Of a stretch of DNA of 64,000 nucleotides, positions 43,411 through 52,849 are shown one piece after another. Every line of letters begins with the position of its first letter. Position 1 is the first letter of the stretch. Origin of the DNA: CALWZE01 sp964645785 (lineage in GTDB: Bacteria > Bacillota > Clostridia > Oscillospirales > Ruminococcaceae). Where the stretch lies: assembly GCA_964645785.1 (NCBI GenBank), contig CAZYAV010000001.1:1-64000 (forward strand), written 5' to 3'. A program made the position numbers and the translations under genes. A model generated the notes under the pieces. That model was not told where the DNA came from. It searched no databases and worked only from the letters and a program-made list of their open reading frames with translations.

Positions 43411-44829
43411 ATGTTGGTTCTGGCTCTTGAATCGAGCACCAGCTCAGCAAAAGCAATGTTGTACGATTCCGAACAGGGGGTTGTGGATACCTGTTCGCGC
43501 GCATACTCCGCAGTAATCTGCGCAAACGGCGTGTCGGACACCGAGCAGGTGCACCGGCTGACCCTCTCGCTGGGCGCGCAGCTGGCAAAGGGGCGGGAGA
43601 TTGCCGCGCTCGCCGTCTGCGGAACCTGGCACAGCATCGCCGTCTGCGACGGCGCGCTACGTCCGGCCGGCTCGACCTATTCCTGGAATTTCATGGCGCC
43701 GAGCGCGGACTGCGCCGCCACCCGCGCGGACGCAGCCCTCACCCACGAGCTGTACACCCGCACCGGCTGTATGCCCCATGTGACCTATCCGCGCCAGTCG
43801 CTGCTTTATCTGCAAAAAAACGGCCTTTCGCTGCGCGGCAAACTGCTCATCAGCCAGGGGGCGTACACCTTTTATAAGCTGACCGGGGAGTACTGCGAAT
43901 CCGTCAGCACGATGAGCGGGTCGGGTCTGCTCAACATCCACACCCTCACCTACGACGAGATGGTGCGCGGAATGCTCGGCATCTCCGAAAGCCAGCTTGG
44001 CCGCCTGGTGAGCTACCGGGACGTCTGCCCGCTGCGGGCGGACGCGGCGGCATTGCTCGGCGTGCCGGCCGGCATCCCGGTGGTGCCCGCCCATCCGGAC
44101 GGCGCGCTCAACCAGATTGCCTCCTGCGCGGCGCAGGTGGGGCGGATGACCCTCTCGATTGGCACAAGCGCCGCCATCCGGCTGAGCGCGGAACGGCCGA
44201 TTCTGCCCGAAGGGCACCAGCTGTGGTGCTATTACGGGGTGGACGGCTGGATCTCGGGCGCGGCGACGGCCGGCGCGTGCAACTGCCTCAACTGGTTTTT
44301 AAAGGATTTCCTGGACCGCAAATGGTCCTTTGCCGAGCTGGAGGATCCGGAGGATATCGGCGGCTTTGTGCCGGTGTTCCTCCCCTTCCTGTACGGCGAG
44401 CGATGCCCCGGCTGGCGGGACGACCGCGGCGGCGGGTTCTTTGACCTGCGCGGCGGCCACTCCGTGCGCGACCTTTACCGCGGGGTGCAGGCGGGCATCC
44501 TGTTCAACCTCTACCAGTGCTTTTCGGTGCTCACCGAGCTTGCAGGGATGCCGAGCGACATTCTGGTTTCGGGCGGCGTTCTCAATTCCGTGCAGTGGAC
44601 CCAGATGCTCGCGGATATCTTTGGGCGGGAAATCGCCTGCGTCCCGGCCATCGACGCCTCCTCGATGGGGGCGGTGATTCTCGCGCTGCACGCGGCGGGC
44701 GCGATTGAGGATGTCACCCGGTTCGACCACGACTACCGCGCCGCGCGCCGCGTCTCCCCGCGCGCAGAATTCCGCGACTATTACGCCGAGCAATACGCGC
44801 GGTTTACCGGCTGGTACGCCAAAACCTGA
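43411..44829 (+). CDS. FGGY-family carbohydrate kinase, gluconokinase-like
   Basis: A 472-residue kinase. The N-terminal ATPase fold begins VLALESSTSSAKAMLYD, the substrate loop is VCGTWHSIAVCD, and the second fold has SIGTSAAIRLS and LVSGGVLNS-like sequence (DILVSGGVLNSVQWTQMLAD). It is closest to bacterial gluconokinases, which make 6-phosphogluconate, the substrate of gnd across the divergent promoter. ATG 43411 has AAAGGAGA upstream. The exact sugar acid is inference. Confidence 0.82.
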   Translation: MLVLALESSTSSAKAMLYDSEQGVVDTCSRAYSAVICANGVSDTEQVHRLTLSLGAQLAKGREIAALAVCGTWHSIAVCDGALRPAGSTYSWNFMAPSADCAATRADAALTHELYTRTGCMPHVTYPRQSLLYLQKNGLSLRGKLLISQGAYTFYKLTGEYCESVSTMSGSGLLNIHTLTYDEMVRGMLGISESQLGRLVSYRDVCPLRADAAALLGVPAGIPVVPAHPDGALNQIASCAAQVGRMTLSIGTSAAIRLSAERPILPEGHQLWCYYGVDGWISGAATAGACNCLNWFLKDFLDRKWSFAELEDPEDIGGFVPVFLPFLYGERCPGWRDDRGGGFFDLRGGHSVRDLYRGVQAGILFNLYQCFSVLTELAGMPSDILVSGGVLNSVQWTQMLADIFGREIACVPAIDASSMGAVILALHAAGAIEDVTRFDHDYRAARRVSPRAEFRDYYAEQYARFTGWYAKT

Positions 44830-45360
44830 CCCTTTCCGCGCCCGGCAGCGAACCGGCGGGGTCTGCCGGGGAGCCCCGCTGTACGTGTGCGGTTTGCTGC
44901 ACACAGCCCGGCGGCCTTTTGCGGCAAAGCGCGCCCCAATTGCCGGCTTTTCGCGGTTTTGTGCGCGGCAGCAGCGCTTCGTTAATCCCCCGCTTTTTTA
45001 CAGGCTTTGACGCTCGCTGCGCTCCGCCCCTTATTGTCGTGTTTTTCTGCGAGAATCCCCGCTTTGCCGCAGGCAGCCCCGGCAAACGGCCTTGTCATGG
45101 GAAAGTGAGAAAAAGGCAGGATTCGGGACGGTTCGGCCTTTGCCGCGGATTGGGGCGTCGGACTTTCCTGCGCCGCGGGCGGCGGGTTTCTGCCGCTTTA
45201 CAGATAATTCGCGTAAGCGGCCGCCTTGCCGCCCCATGCCGCGGCGCCGCTTTCCGGGTGCAAAATCCAATTCGTCCCCCGGAGGAGGCTGCCGTATGCG
45301 TCCCCCGACCGCCGATTCGGAAGGTTCATAAAGTCTATAATTTAAAAAGGAGTACAGAAC
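44830..45360. other. Intergenic region before the KDPG aldolase gene
   Basis: About 530 nt, mostly GC-rich with shadow frames only. The last 40 nt (from 45320) are AT-rich, with TTCATA and TATAATT-like bases that could be the promoter of the aldolase gene, and the AAAAAGGAG site at 45344. Confidence 0.5.
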
Positions 45361-46008
45361 ATGGAAAAAGAAAAAGTACTGGCTCGCATTCAGGAATGCG
45401 GCATCGTCGCAGTTGTGCGCGCGGAAAACGCCGAGCAGGCGCTGCGCACGGCCGAGGCCTGCATGAAGGGCGGCGTCGCGGGGATTGAGCTGACCTATAC
45501 CGTCCCCGGCGTGACCGAGATCATCGCCAAGCTCGCCCGGGAATATGCCGGGTCGGCGGATTTCATCATCGGCGCCGGCACGGTGCTGGATGAGGAGACC
45601 GCCCGCACGGCGATCCTCGCGGGCGCGCAGTACGTCGTCAGCCCCTATTTCCGCCCCGAGATGGTGCGCCTGTGCAACCGCTACCGCGTGCCGGTCATGC
45701 CCGGCGCGATGACGATCAAGGAGGTAGCCGAGGTGATGGAGAGCGGCGCGGATATCGTCAAAATCTTCCCCGGCGAGCTGTTCGGCCCGAAGATCATCAA
45801 GGCAATCCACGGTCCGCTCCCGCAGGCGCGCATGATGCCCACCGGCGGCGTCACCGTTGAGAACGCGGCCGAGTGGATTAAGGCGGGCGCGGTCGCGCTC
45901 GGCGCAGGCTCCAGCCTGACCGGCGGCGCAAAAACCGGCAATTACGGCGAAATCACCGCCATCGCCAAAAAGTTTATCGAGGAGATCCGCCGCGCGCGCG
46001 GGCTTTGA
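45361..46008 (+). CDS. eda: KDPG/KHG aldolase
   Basis: A 215-residue class I aldolase that splits 2-keto-3-deoxy-6-phosphogluconate to pyruvate and glyceraldehyde-3-P. The N-terminus GIVAVVRAENAEQALRTAEA, GIELTYTVPGVTEII (catalytic Glu), FIIGAGTVLDEETA, VMPGAMTIKEV and KIFPGELFGPKIIKAI are seen; the Lys in KIFP is the Schiff-base residue. It follows the kinase gene and is followed by a dehydrogenase, probably in one operon. Confidence 0.93.
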   Translation: MEKEKVLARIQECGIVAVVRAENAEQALRTAEACMKGGVAGIELTYTVPGVTEIIAKLAREYAGSADFIIGAGTVLDEETARTAILAGAQYVVSPYFRPEMVRLCNRYRVPVMPGAMTIKEVAEVMESGADIVKIFPGELFGPKIIKAIHGPLPQARMMPTGGVTVENAAEWIKAGAVALGAGSSLTGGAKTGNYGEITAIAKKFIEEIRRARGL

Positions 46009-46054
46009 GCCAACCACCGCGCGCACAGCCTTTTAAAAAAGGAGAAACAGCAAC

Positions 46055-46981
46055 ATGGATAAAATTCTGATTACGCCGCGCTCCTACGGCAAGACCGACA
46101 GCTCGGTGCTCGAGCAGATCCGGCAGGCGGGCTACGAGCCGGTCGTCAATCCCTATGGCCAGATCCTCACCAAGCAGCAGATCACGCAGGCAATTGCCGA
46201 CTGTGTCGGGGTCATCGTCGGGGTGGATCCGCTTGACGCCGACGTGCTGGCCGCCGCGCCCGGGCTGCGCGCGGTTGCAAAATACGGCGTCGGAACCGAC
46301 AACATCGACCTCGATTACTGCAAGGCGCACGGCATCCCCGTTTCGATCACCCAGGGCGCAAACGCCAACGCCGTCGCGGACTATGCGTTCTCGCTGCTGT
46401 GCGCCTGCGCGCGCCGCCTGCCCTACATCAACGGCCTGTGCCACGAGAAGAAGTGGAACAAGGTGCTGGGGCTGGACATCTACGGCAAGACCATCGGCGT
46501 GCTCGGCCTTGGCGCGATTGGCAAGGGGGTCGCGAAGCGCGCGCAGGGCTTTGACATGAAGGTGCTCGCCTACGACGTGTTCTGGAACGCGGAATACGCC
46601 GAGGCGCAGGGAATCCAGTTTGCAAAGCCGGAGGAGATTTTCAAAACCTGCGATTTCATCAGCCTCCACCTGCCGCTGACCGACGAGACGCGCGGCATCA
46701 TCAACGCCGAATCCATCGCGAGCATGAAGCCCAACTGCGTGCTGATCAACACGGCGCGCGGCGGCCTGATCGACGAGCAGGCGCTCATCGACGCGCTGCG
46801 CGAAGGCAAAATCGCGGGTGCGGGCATTGACGTGTTCAACGAGGAGCCGCCGGCAAACGAGGCGCTCTATACGCTGGACAACCTGGTGATGGGCTCGCAC
46901 TGCGCGGCGTCGACCAACGGCGCAAGCGAGACGATGAGCCGTATGGCGACCGAGAACCTGCTGCGCGACCTGCGCGGCTGA
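46055..46981 (+). CDS. D-isomer-specific 2-hydroxyacid dehydrogenase
   Basis: A 308-residue NAD-dependent oxidoreductase of the phosphoglycerate dehydrogenase type, without the C-terminal ACT domain. The NAD loop is IGVLGLGAIGKGVAKRA; the catalytic Arg (INTARGGLIDEQAL), Glu (DVFNEEPP) and His (GSHCAASTNG) are present. In this context it may reduce or oxidise a sugar-derived 2-keto or hydroxy acid and need not serve serine synthesis. It lies 46 nt after eda with AAAGGAG upstream of the ATG. A strong terminator follows. Confidence 0.85.
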   Translation: MDKILITPRSYGKTDSSVLEQIRQAGYEPVVNPYGQILTKQQITQAIADCVGVIVGVDPLDADVLAAAPGLRAVAKYGVGTDNIDLDYCKAHGIPVSITQGANANAVADYAFSLLCACARRLPYINGLCHEKKWNKVLGLDIYGKTIGVLGLGAIGKGVAKRAQGFDMKVLAYDVFWNAEYAEAQGIQFAKPEEIFKTCDFISLHLPLTDETRGIINAESIASMKPNCVLINTARGGLIDEQALIDALREGKIAGAGIDVFNEEPPANEALYTLDNLVMGSHCAASTNGASETMSRMATENLLRDLRG

Positions 46982-47004
46982 CCGAAGCCCGCTAAACCCA
47001 GAAC

Positions 47005-47045
47005 AAAAAGCGCCCCAGCTGGACGACAGCCGGGGCGCTTTTTGT
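47005..47045. terminator. Terminator after the eda operon
   Basis: Stem AAAAAGCGCCCC / GGGGCGCTTTTT with a 17-nt loop, 24 nt after the dehydrogenase stop codon. Confidence 0.9.
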
Positions 47046-47149
47046 CGGCCGAGGCCGCCCGCAGGGCGCGCAGCCTGGCTGAGCGAGAACGCTTCGGGAT
47101 GAATCCGGCGGCGCTTTGCCCGGCCGCCACCCGCTCCCTGTACCCGCCC

Positions 47150-47515
47150 GCGCGCGACAAGGCGCGCGGCACAGGCCGGGTCGGTTCCCCGCCGCAAAGT
47201 TTTGCAAAGTCGGGACATTCCCGGCCGCTCGGCCAGTTTGGCGGGTGCGGCCGGGCGGAGGTGGCGCTTACAGCCTAAGCCAGCCCTTTCGACACCATCC
47301 CCGGTTCTGCTCATTCTCTGTTCGGGAGCTTCCCAATATGTGCGCCGCTGTTCTGCTTCCCCGCCGAACCGGCCACGCAATCGTGGGAGCGGCCGTCCTG
47401 TGCCTGTCCGCGCGTGGTAGGGCGCGCGGCGCGAGCCGGGTCGCTTCCCCAACGCGGCGTTTTGCAAGACCGGCGCATCCCCGGCCGGTTTGGCGGGTGT
47501 GGCCGGTCGGGGTGC
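47150..47515. repeat. Imperfect direct repeat pair of about 105 nt
   Basis: Segments at about 47150-47257 and 47411-47512 share the order GGCGCGCGGC, GCCGGGTCG.TTCCCC, GTTTTGCAA, CCCCGGCCG-like and GTTTGGCGGGTG.GGCCG. They lie in a 500-nt non-coding stretch between convergent genes. No coding potential, no terminal inverted repeat. Confidence 0.6.
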
Positions 47516-47547
47516 GCGGGCGCGGATAAGCCCCAAATGCCGGGCGG

Positions 47548-47585
47548 AAAAAAGCGGCCGTCCGCAGTGGGCGGACAGCCGCTTT
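47548..47585 (-). terminator. Terminator of the GntR gene
   Basis: Minus-strand stem AAGCGGCTGTCCGCC / GCGGACGGCCGCTT followed by T5, about 55 nt after the regulator's stop codon. Confidence 0.85.
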
Positions 47586-47639
47586 GGGTCTGTTTGCGCG
47601 CAGCCGGCGCCGCCGTTCTGCCCCGGCCGCCGGATACGC

Positions 47640-48314
47640 TCACACATAGTATTCGGGATACGCCGCCTTGAGGATCGGCTCGTCCTCGATTGAGCGCGAG
47701 AGATGCTCCTGAGAAATTTCGCGGGCAAGCTTCTTATCTCCGTGCTTAAACGCTTTAACCAGCTTTTCGTGATCCTCTATAATCAGCAACGGCGGCTTCA
47801 CCATATAGCTCAGCTTCCTTGTGCGGTCAAAGTGCGCCGCGATGCGGGACACCATGCGGTGCAGAAATTCCTTGCCGCAGATTTCATAGATTCGCGTGTG
47901 AAACGCGTCGTCCAGCTGCATCAGCTTATCCGGGTTGTGGCCGTTGTACAGCTTTTGCAGCTGGATGTTCTCATACAGTGCGTCGATATCCTCCTGGGTC
48001 ACCAGATCGCACGCGATGGCGGCAAGGTCGCTTTCCAGCACATACCGCAGATACCGCACATCCTCCACCATCGCGCTGTCAATCAGGGAGACATAGGTGC
48101 CCCGCTGGGGATAAATATTGATGATTTTGATCTGCTCCAGTTCAAGCAGCGCCTCGCGGACAGGGGTTCTGCTCACATTCAGCTGGGAGCAGATTTCCGT
48201 CTCCTGAATCTGCTCGCCGGGAATGAGGTGGACGTTCACAATATTGTACAAAAGCACCCGCTTGATATAGTCCCGGGCGGTTTCTCCCTCTTCTCTGGCC
48301 AATATTTCAAGCAT
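47640..48314 (-). CDS. GntR-family (FCD/FadR-type) transcriptional regulator
   Basis: A 224-residue regulator. The winged helix (about 10-75) has IQETEICSQLNVSRTPVREA, the classic GntR recognition helix. The FCD ligand domain (about 85-215) has an Asp (LDDAFHTRIYE) and His residues that in relatives hold a metal and a sugar acid. It probably senses a hexuronate or aldonate intermediate and controls the genes around it. Candidate operators are the inverted TAATATAT half-sites at 43188, 56672 and 58744. AAGGGGA lies upstream of the ATG. It has its own terminator. Confidence 0.9.
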   Translation of the reverse strand: MLEILAREEGETARDYIKRVLLYNIVNVHLIPGEQIQETEICSQLNVSRTPVREALLELEQIKIINIYPQRGTYVSLIDSAMVEDVRYLRYVLESDLAAIACDLVTQEDIDALYENIQLQKLYNGHNPDKLMQLDDAFHTRIYEICGKEFLHRMVSRIAAHFDRTRKLSYMVKPPLLIIEDHEKLVKAFKHGDKKLAREISQEHLSRSIEDEPILKAAYPEYYV

Positions 48315-48419
48315 TAAAATCCCCTTTTATCCGTAAAAATCCGTTCCGTTCATCGCGCATTCACAGCAGAGAGAGCAACCTTCCCCGGCAGCGCAGGCCG
48401 GCGCAGGCAATCCAAGAAA

Positions 48420-48461
48420 TACGGCCGGACGCGCACGCAAGCTCGCGCTGCATCCGGCCGT
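48420..48461 (-). terminator. Hairpin between uxuB-like and gntR genes
   Basis: Stem TACGGCCGGA / TCCGGCCGTA with a longer inner part. On the minus strand it is followed by TTTCTTGG, a weak T-run. It likely separates the transport operon from the regulator gene. Confidence 0.5.
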
Positions 48462-48661
48462 ACCTGTTCATTCTGCAAACAAAAGGCTTTTGGGGCAATT
48501 CACGGCATTTTGCGGTTTGCCCGGGCAAGCCGCGCCCCGTCCCCACACATGCGCACAGCTCTATAAGAATAACACAGTTTCTCTATTTGTTCAAGTTATC
48601 CGCCGTCCCGGCAGGGCGGATTTCCGTCCGGCCGGGATGCCGCCGTGCGCGCCGCGCCGCT

Positions 48662-50269
48662 TCAGCCGGCAACCTTGTCCAGCGTCCTGCGCACTGCGCC
48701 GGGCGCCGCAACCAGGCGGCGGAAATAGCTTTCGACCAGCCCGGCCAGCCCGACCTCGTACAGGTCGACGCCGAAAATCTTCGGGTTGCTGAGGATCGGC
48801 TTGAGATCCTCGTGGAAATCCCTGTCCTCCCCGAGCCTGACCTTTTCGAGATAGGGGCGGACGCTGTCCAGCATCGGATCCGGGCTGAGCTCAAACGGCT
48901 CGCCGTTGTCATCCACTGCCAGCAGATAGCGGCACCAGCCGGCCAGCGCAAACGGGATATACTTCAGGCTCTTCACGTCCAGCTTATCGCTCGCGCAATA
49001 GGCCTTGATCGTCTCGCCAAAGCGGATGGAGAGCTTCTGGCTTGTGTCGCAGGCGATGCGCTGGGGCGTGTCCGGGATAAACGGGTTGGTCAGGCGGCGG
49101 TCGATGACCTGCCTGGCAAAGTCCATCGGCTTGATGATGCCCGGGTCAACCACAACCGGCATCGACTCGTCATACGCAATCCGCTCAATCAGGGTGCGCA
49201 GGCTGTCGTCCTTCATTTCGGCGGAGATCAGCTTGTAGCCCAGCACGCAGCCGTACACCGCAAGGCAGGTGTGCAGCGGGTTGAGGCAGGTGCAGACCTT
49301 CATCTTCTCAAACTTGTCGACCGTCTCGCGGGTGGCAAAATAGATGCCCTCCGCCTCCAGGCGGGGATGGCCGTTGGGGAAGTGATCCTCGATAACCAGA
49401 TACTGGGTCTCCTCCGCGTTGACAAACGGCGCGACAAAGGTGTGCCGGGAGGTCTCGCAGGGCACGACATCCTCCAGCCCGTCCTCAATCAGGGTCTGCT
49501 GCACCGTCGCGTCCGGGCGCGGGGTGATTTTGTCAATCGCCGTCCACGGGAAGGAGACCTTCTCGTTGCCGGTGATATAGGCGGAGAACCCGGCCTTGAC
49601 CTTGCCGTTCTTCTCCCAGTGCGCGGCGTAATCGCTCACCGCGCGCAGCAGCCGGTCGCCGTTGTGCGAGCAGTTGTCCATGCTCACCAGCGCAAGCGGC
49701 AGCTCGCCGGCGCAGAACCGCGCGTAGCACAGCGCCGCCACCTTGCCGATGTAGGTTTTCGGCGCGTCCGGCCCTGCCTCAAAGTCCTCCAGCACGGGCG
49801 GGAAATACTGCATGTTGACGTCCTGGAGATTGTACCCCTTTTCGGTGATGGTGAAGCTGACCATCTGCAGCGACGGCGCCTCAAAAATCTCCCGCAGGCG
49901 CGCCCAGTCGGCGCCGCCCGCGTCCATCACAAGGGATTCGGTCACGCTGCCGACGACCGATTTTGCAATCGCGCCGTCCGCGCGCAGCACAACCGAGACG
50001 CACAGGTTGTCAAAGCTGCGGTAGGCCTTGTCGATAATCTCGTAGTCGAACCCCTCGCCGACAATGATGCCGGTGTCCATCTTGCCCTCGTTGAGCATAT
50101 CCTGCGCCGCCTGCGCGACGAACGCGCGGAAGATGTTGCCCGCGCCCAGGTGCACCCACACCGGCTTTTCTGCCGTGCGCCTGATGACCGCCGCGCGGTC
50201 ATATTTCGGCAGCAGATAGCCTTTTTCGGTAAAGAAGGGGTCGTTCAGATTTTTTTCAAGCAGTTTCAT
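48662..50269 (-). CDS. Mannitol dehydrogenase-family oxidoreductase (UxuB-like)
   Basis: A 535-residue polyol/uronate dehydrogenase. N-terminal NAD fold: VWVHLGAGNIFRAFVAQAA; family core: ALVSMDNCSHNGDRLLRAV, VSFPWTAIDKITPRPD (with the catalytic Lys region) and LNPLHTCLAVYGCVLGYKLI. Closest in type to fructuronate reductase (UxuB), which makes D-mannonate; tagaturonate reductase or mannitol dehydrogenase are alternatives. It is the last gene of the ABC transporter operon; the ribosome binding site is weak (AGGA close to the ATG). Confidence 0.83.
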   Translation of the reverse strand: MKLLEKNLNDPFFTEKGYLLPKYDRAAVIRRTAEKPVWVHLGAGNIFRAFVAQAAQDMLNEGKMDTGIIVGEGFDYEIIDKAYRSFDNLCVSVVLRADGAIAKSVVGSVTESLVMDAGGADWARLREIFEAPSLQMVSFTITEKGYNLQDVNMQYFPPVLEDFEAGPDAPKTYIGKVAALCYARFCAGELPLALVSMDNCSHNGDRLLRAVSDYAAHWEKNGKVKAGFSAYITGNEKVSFPWTAIDKITPRPDATVQQTLIEDGLEDVVPCETSRHTFVAPFVNAEETQYLVIEDHFPNGHPRLEAEGIYFATRETVDKFEKMKVCTCLNPLHTCLAVYGCVLGYKLISAEMKDDSLRTLIERIAYDESMPVVVDPGIIKPMDFARQVIDRRLTNPFIPDTPQRIACDTSQKLSIRFGETIKAYCASDKLDVKSLKYIPFALAGWCRYLLAVDDNGEPFELSPDPMLDSVRPYLEKVRLGEDRDFHEDLKPILSNPKIFGVDLYEVGLAGLVESYFRRLVAAPGAVRRTLDKVAG

Positions 50270-50333
50270 ATCCTGATTTTCACGGCGAACGCCGTTCCTC
50301 CGTCTCTCACAATAAACTCAAGCCCAAAACGCT

Positions 50334-51014
50334 TCAGATTTCGCAGACCACATCGCCCAGCTCGCGCTCGAACCGCCTGCACGCGCCGACGATGCCGTCC
50401 GGCTGGTTGAACACCATGTAGATGTTGCTCACAATCATGTCCGCGCCGTTTTTGACGCTGTCCGCCGCGATGTCGTAGTTGACCCCGCCGTCCACCAGAA
50501 TCTGGAACTTGTAGCCGCCCGCCTTGCGGATGCGCGCAAGCTCGGCGAGCCGCTCCATCGAACCGGGCAGGAACTTCTGCCCGGCAAAGCCCGGCTCAAC
50601 CGACATGAACACGACATAGTCGATAAGACCCGCGAGCGGCTCGATCACGTCGACCCGCTGGGAGGGATTGATCGCCACCCCGGCCTTCATGCCCGCCGCG
50701 CGGATCTCCGAGACGGTGCGGCGGGCAAAGCTGGTTGCGTCCAGGTGGAACGCGGCGTAATCCGCGCCGTATTCCTTGAGCAGCGGGATATACTTCATCG
50801 GGTCGGTGACCATCATGTGCACCTCGACGGTCACGTCGGGGTATTTCTGCTTGAGCGAGCGGACAACCGTCGGCGGGAAGCAGAGGTTGTTGACATAGTG
50901 GCCGTCCATCAGGTCGACGTGGAAAAACCGGACGCCCCCGTCATAAAGCTCCTGCACCTTTTCCCCAAACTCAAGCAGGTCAATATTCGCCAGCGACGGC
51001 GCATTGATTACCAT
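50334..51014 (-). CDS. Ribulose-phosphate 3-epimerase-like protein
   Basis: A 226-residue TIM barrel of the RPE family. Motifs are FFHVDLMDGHYVNN, VEVHMMVTDPMKYI, FMSVEPGFAGQKFLPGSMER and ILVDGGVNYD; these hold the metal His/Asp pairs and the phosphate loop. The family includes ribulose-5-P and allulose-6-P 3-epimerases; with gnd nearby, ribulose-5-P to xylulose-5-P is the simplest role. The ATG at 51014 has AAAGGAGA upstream and gives the family length. It lies 20 nt after the TIM-barrel isomerase gene. Confidence 0.85.
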   Translation of the reverse strand: MVINAPSLANIDLLEFGEKVQELYDGGVRFFHVDLMDGHYVNNLCFPPTVVRSLKQKYPDVTVEVHMMVTDPMKYIPLLKEYGADYAAFHLDATSFARRTVSEIRAAGMKAGVAINPSQRVDVIEPLAGLIDYVVFMSVEPGFAGQKFLPGSMERLAELARIRKAGGYKFQILVDGGVNYDIAADSVKNGADMIVSNIYMVFNQPDGIVGACRRFERELGDVVCEI

Positions 51015-51034
51015 TGCGTCTGTTCTCCTTTCAC

Positions 51035-51844
51035 TCAGCCGAAATACTTGCGGAAAAATTCCATCGTCTTTCTGGCGGCCGTCTCGCCGTCGGGGATCGG
51101 GAAGCACTCAACCGAGAGCACCCCGTCATACCCGACGTCCTTGATGCTCTGGCAGAACAGGTCGTAGTTGAACGCGCCCGAGCCGGGATACCACCGGGTA
51201 TTGTCCCCAAAATGGATGTGGCCGAGGTGCTTTCCGGCGTCCGCAAGGCAGGTTCCGGGCGAGCGCTCCTCCATATTGATATGGAAGCTGTCCATCAGCA
51301 CCTGCACGTTTTTCAGCCCGTTTTTCTCGATCATCTCCACGACGTCCTTCGCCGTGTTGAGCACGTTGTTCTCAAAGTGGTTGGTCGCCTCCAGCAGGAT
51401 GGTGACCCCCTGCTCCACCGCGTAGTCCGAAATCTGTCTGAGGCATTTACCCATGATTCCAAGGCAGACCGCGCGATCCGCGCCCTTGGGCACGTTGCCC
51501 TTAATGCTGCCGATTGTGACCTTGCTGCCGATCTTTTTGGCCACGTTGATATACTTTTTGACCATCTCCACAATGGTCTTCTGCTTCTCCTCGTCCTCGT
51601 CCATGAGGTACAGCCCGTACTTGCCGTAGATCTGGCCGGTGCCGAGGGTTGCGATGAACATGTTCAGCCGCTTGCAGGCGGCGTTCAGCTCGTCCGTGTC
51701 CAGTACCTCGACATCGGGCGTGTGGATTTCCACCGCGTCATAGCCCATCTCCCGGGCGCGCTCCATGCTGCGGACGAAGTCGCCCTCCAGCAGCAGCGGC
51801 GTGGTCGGCGTGGTGGTTTTGCCAATCGCTATACAGAATTTCAT
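51035..51844 (-). CDS. Sugar phosphate isomerase/epimerase (xylose isomerase-like TIM barrel)
   Basis: A 269-residue AP-endonuclease-2-like TIM barrel. Metal-binding residues expected in the family are visible: Glu in ILLEATNHFENN, Asp-His in VLMDSFHINMEE, His in LGHIHFGDN, and Glu in LSVECFP. Members include tagatose/psicose epimerases and hydroxypyruvate isomerases. The substrate is probably the sugar brought in by the linked ABC transporter. It overlaps the upstream permease by 4 nt (ATGA). Confidence 0.83.
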   Translation of the reverse strand: MKFCIAIGKTTTPTTPLLLEGDFVRSMERAREMGYDAVEIHTPDVEVLDTDELNAACKRLNMFIATLGTGQIYGKYGLYLMDEDEEKQKTIVEMVKKYINVAKKIGSKVTIGSIKGNVPKGADRAVCLGIMGKCLRQISDYAVEQGVTILLEATNHFENNVLNTAKDVVEMIEKNGLKNVQVLMDSFHINMEERSPGTCLADAGKHLGHIHFGDNTRWYPGSGAFNYDLFCQSIKDVGYDGVLSVECFPIPDGETAARKTMEFFRKYFG

Positions 51845-52836
51845 GCAGCTGCACCCTCCAATTTGACCTCGTGCTTGACCTTTTCCTTCTTCTTTTCGCT
51901 GTAAACCTGAATCAGAACGGCGAGCAGCAGGATGATGCCGGTGATGATATCCTTCCAGTACGCGCTGATGTGGCCGTTGAGGTTAATCAGGTTGGTGATG
52001 AACTGAACAAAGATGACGCCGAAGAAGATGCCGGAAATCTTGCCGATACCGCCGCGCACGCTTGTGCCGCCGATTACGATTGCCGCCATGATGGTCATCT
52101 CCCAGCCCTCGCAGGCGGTCGGCTGCCCGGCGCTGAGCCGTCCGCAGAGGATGATGCCCGAAATCGCCGCCATCAGGCCGCTGAGCGCAAAGACTGAAAT
52201 CTTGATGTTGTCTACCCGGACGCCCATCATTTCCGCCGCTTCCTCGTTGCCGCCAACCGCGTAAATCGCGCGGCCGAAGGCGGTGTAGCGGGTGATGATG
52301 GTCATCACGATAATTAGCACAATGAAGATCGCCGCCGGGATTGGCAGCAGCCCCGCGATGTTCGCGTTGCCCACCGCCTTGAGCGCGGTCGCCTCCGGGT
52401 CAATCGTGATGGAGAGCTCCTTGTTGACCAGCAGCGCAACGCCGCGCGCCGCCAGCTGGGTGCCCAGCGTCGCAATAAAGGGCTGCACCTTGAACTTTGC
52501 AACGACGACGCCGTTGATGACGCCGAAGATCAGGCCGACCGCCAGGCCGCCCGCCACGCTGGCCGCCAGGCCGTAGGGGCTGAGCAGCGCCGCGTACATG
52601 CTTGCCGCCGCCGCGACCGCGCCGACCGACAGGTCGCGCGCGCCGATGAGGAAGCAGAGGTTGACGCCCACGCCCATGACCCCCATCATCGAGGCCGTGT
52701 GCAGCACGTTGACCAGGTTGCGCTTGTAATTCAGGAAGGTGCCGCCGTACAGAATCGTGCCAAGCAGCATCATCGCGACAACCGCGAGCAGTGCTGTGTT
52801 GCCTTTTAAGAAGTCGCCAATTTTTTTCGTTTTCAT
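51841..52836 (-). CDS. Sugar ABC transporter permease (RbsC-like), second
   Basis: A 331-residue membrane protein with about 8-10 helices, of the ribose/xylose/galactose permease family. The family signature region GVNLCFLIGARDLSVGAVAA and later VGGNEEAAEMMGVRVDNIKI are seen, with GGTSVRGGIGKISGIFFGVI near the C-terminus. It pairs with the permease encoded just upstream. A Lys-rich, charged C-terminus ends the protein. Confidence 0.9.
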   Translation of the reverse strand: MKTKKIGDFLKGNTALLAVVAMMLLGTILYGGTFLNYKRNLVNVLHTASMMGVMGVGVNLCFLIGARDLSVGAVAAAASMYAALLSPYGLAASVAGGLAVGLIFGVINGVVVAKFKVQPFIATLGTQLAARGVALLVNKELSITIDPEATALKAVGNANIAGLLPIPAAIFIVLIIVMTIITRYTAFGRAIYAVGGNEEAAEMMGVRVDNIKISVFALSGLMAAISGIILCGRLSAGQPTACEGWEMTIMAAIVIGGTSVRGGIGKISGIFFGVIFVQFITNLINLNGHISAYWKDIITGIILLLAVLIQVYSEKKKEKVKHEVKLEGAAA

Positions 52837-52849
52837 CTTCGCTTCCTCC

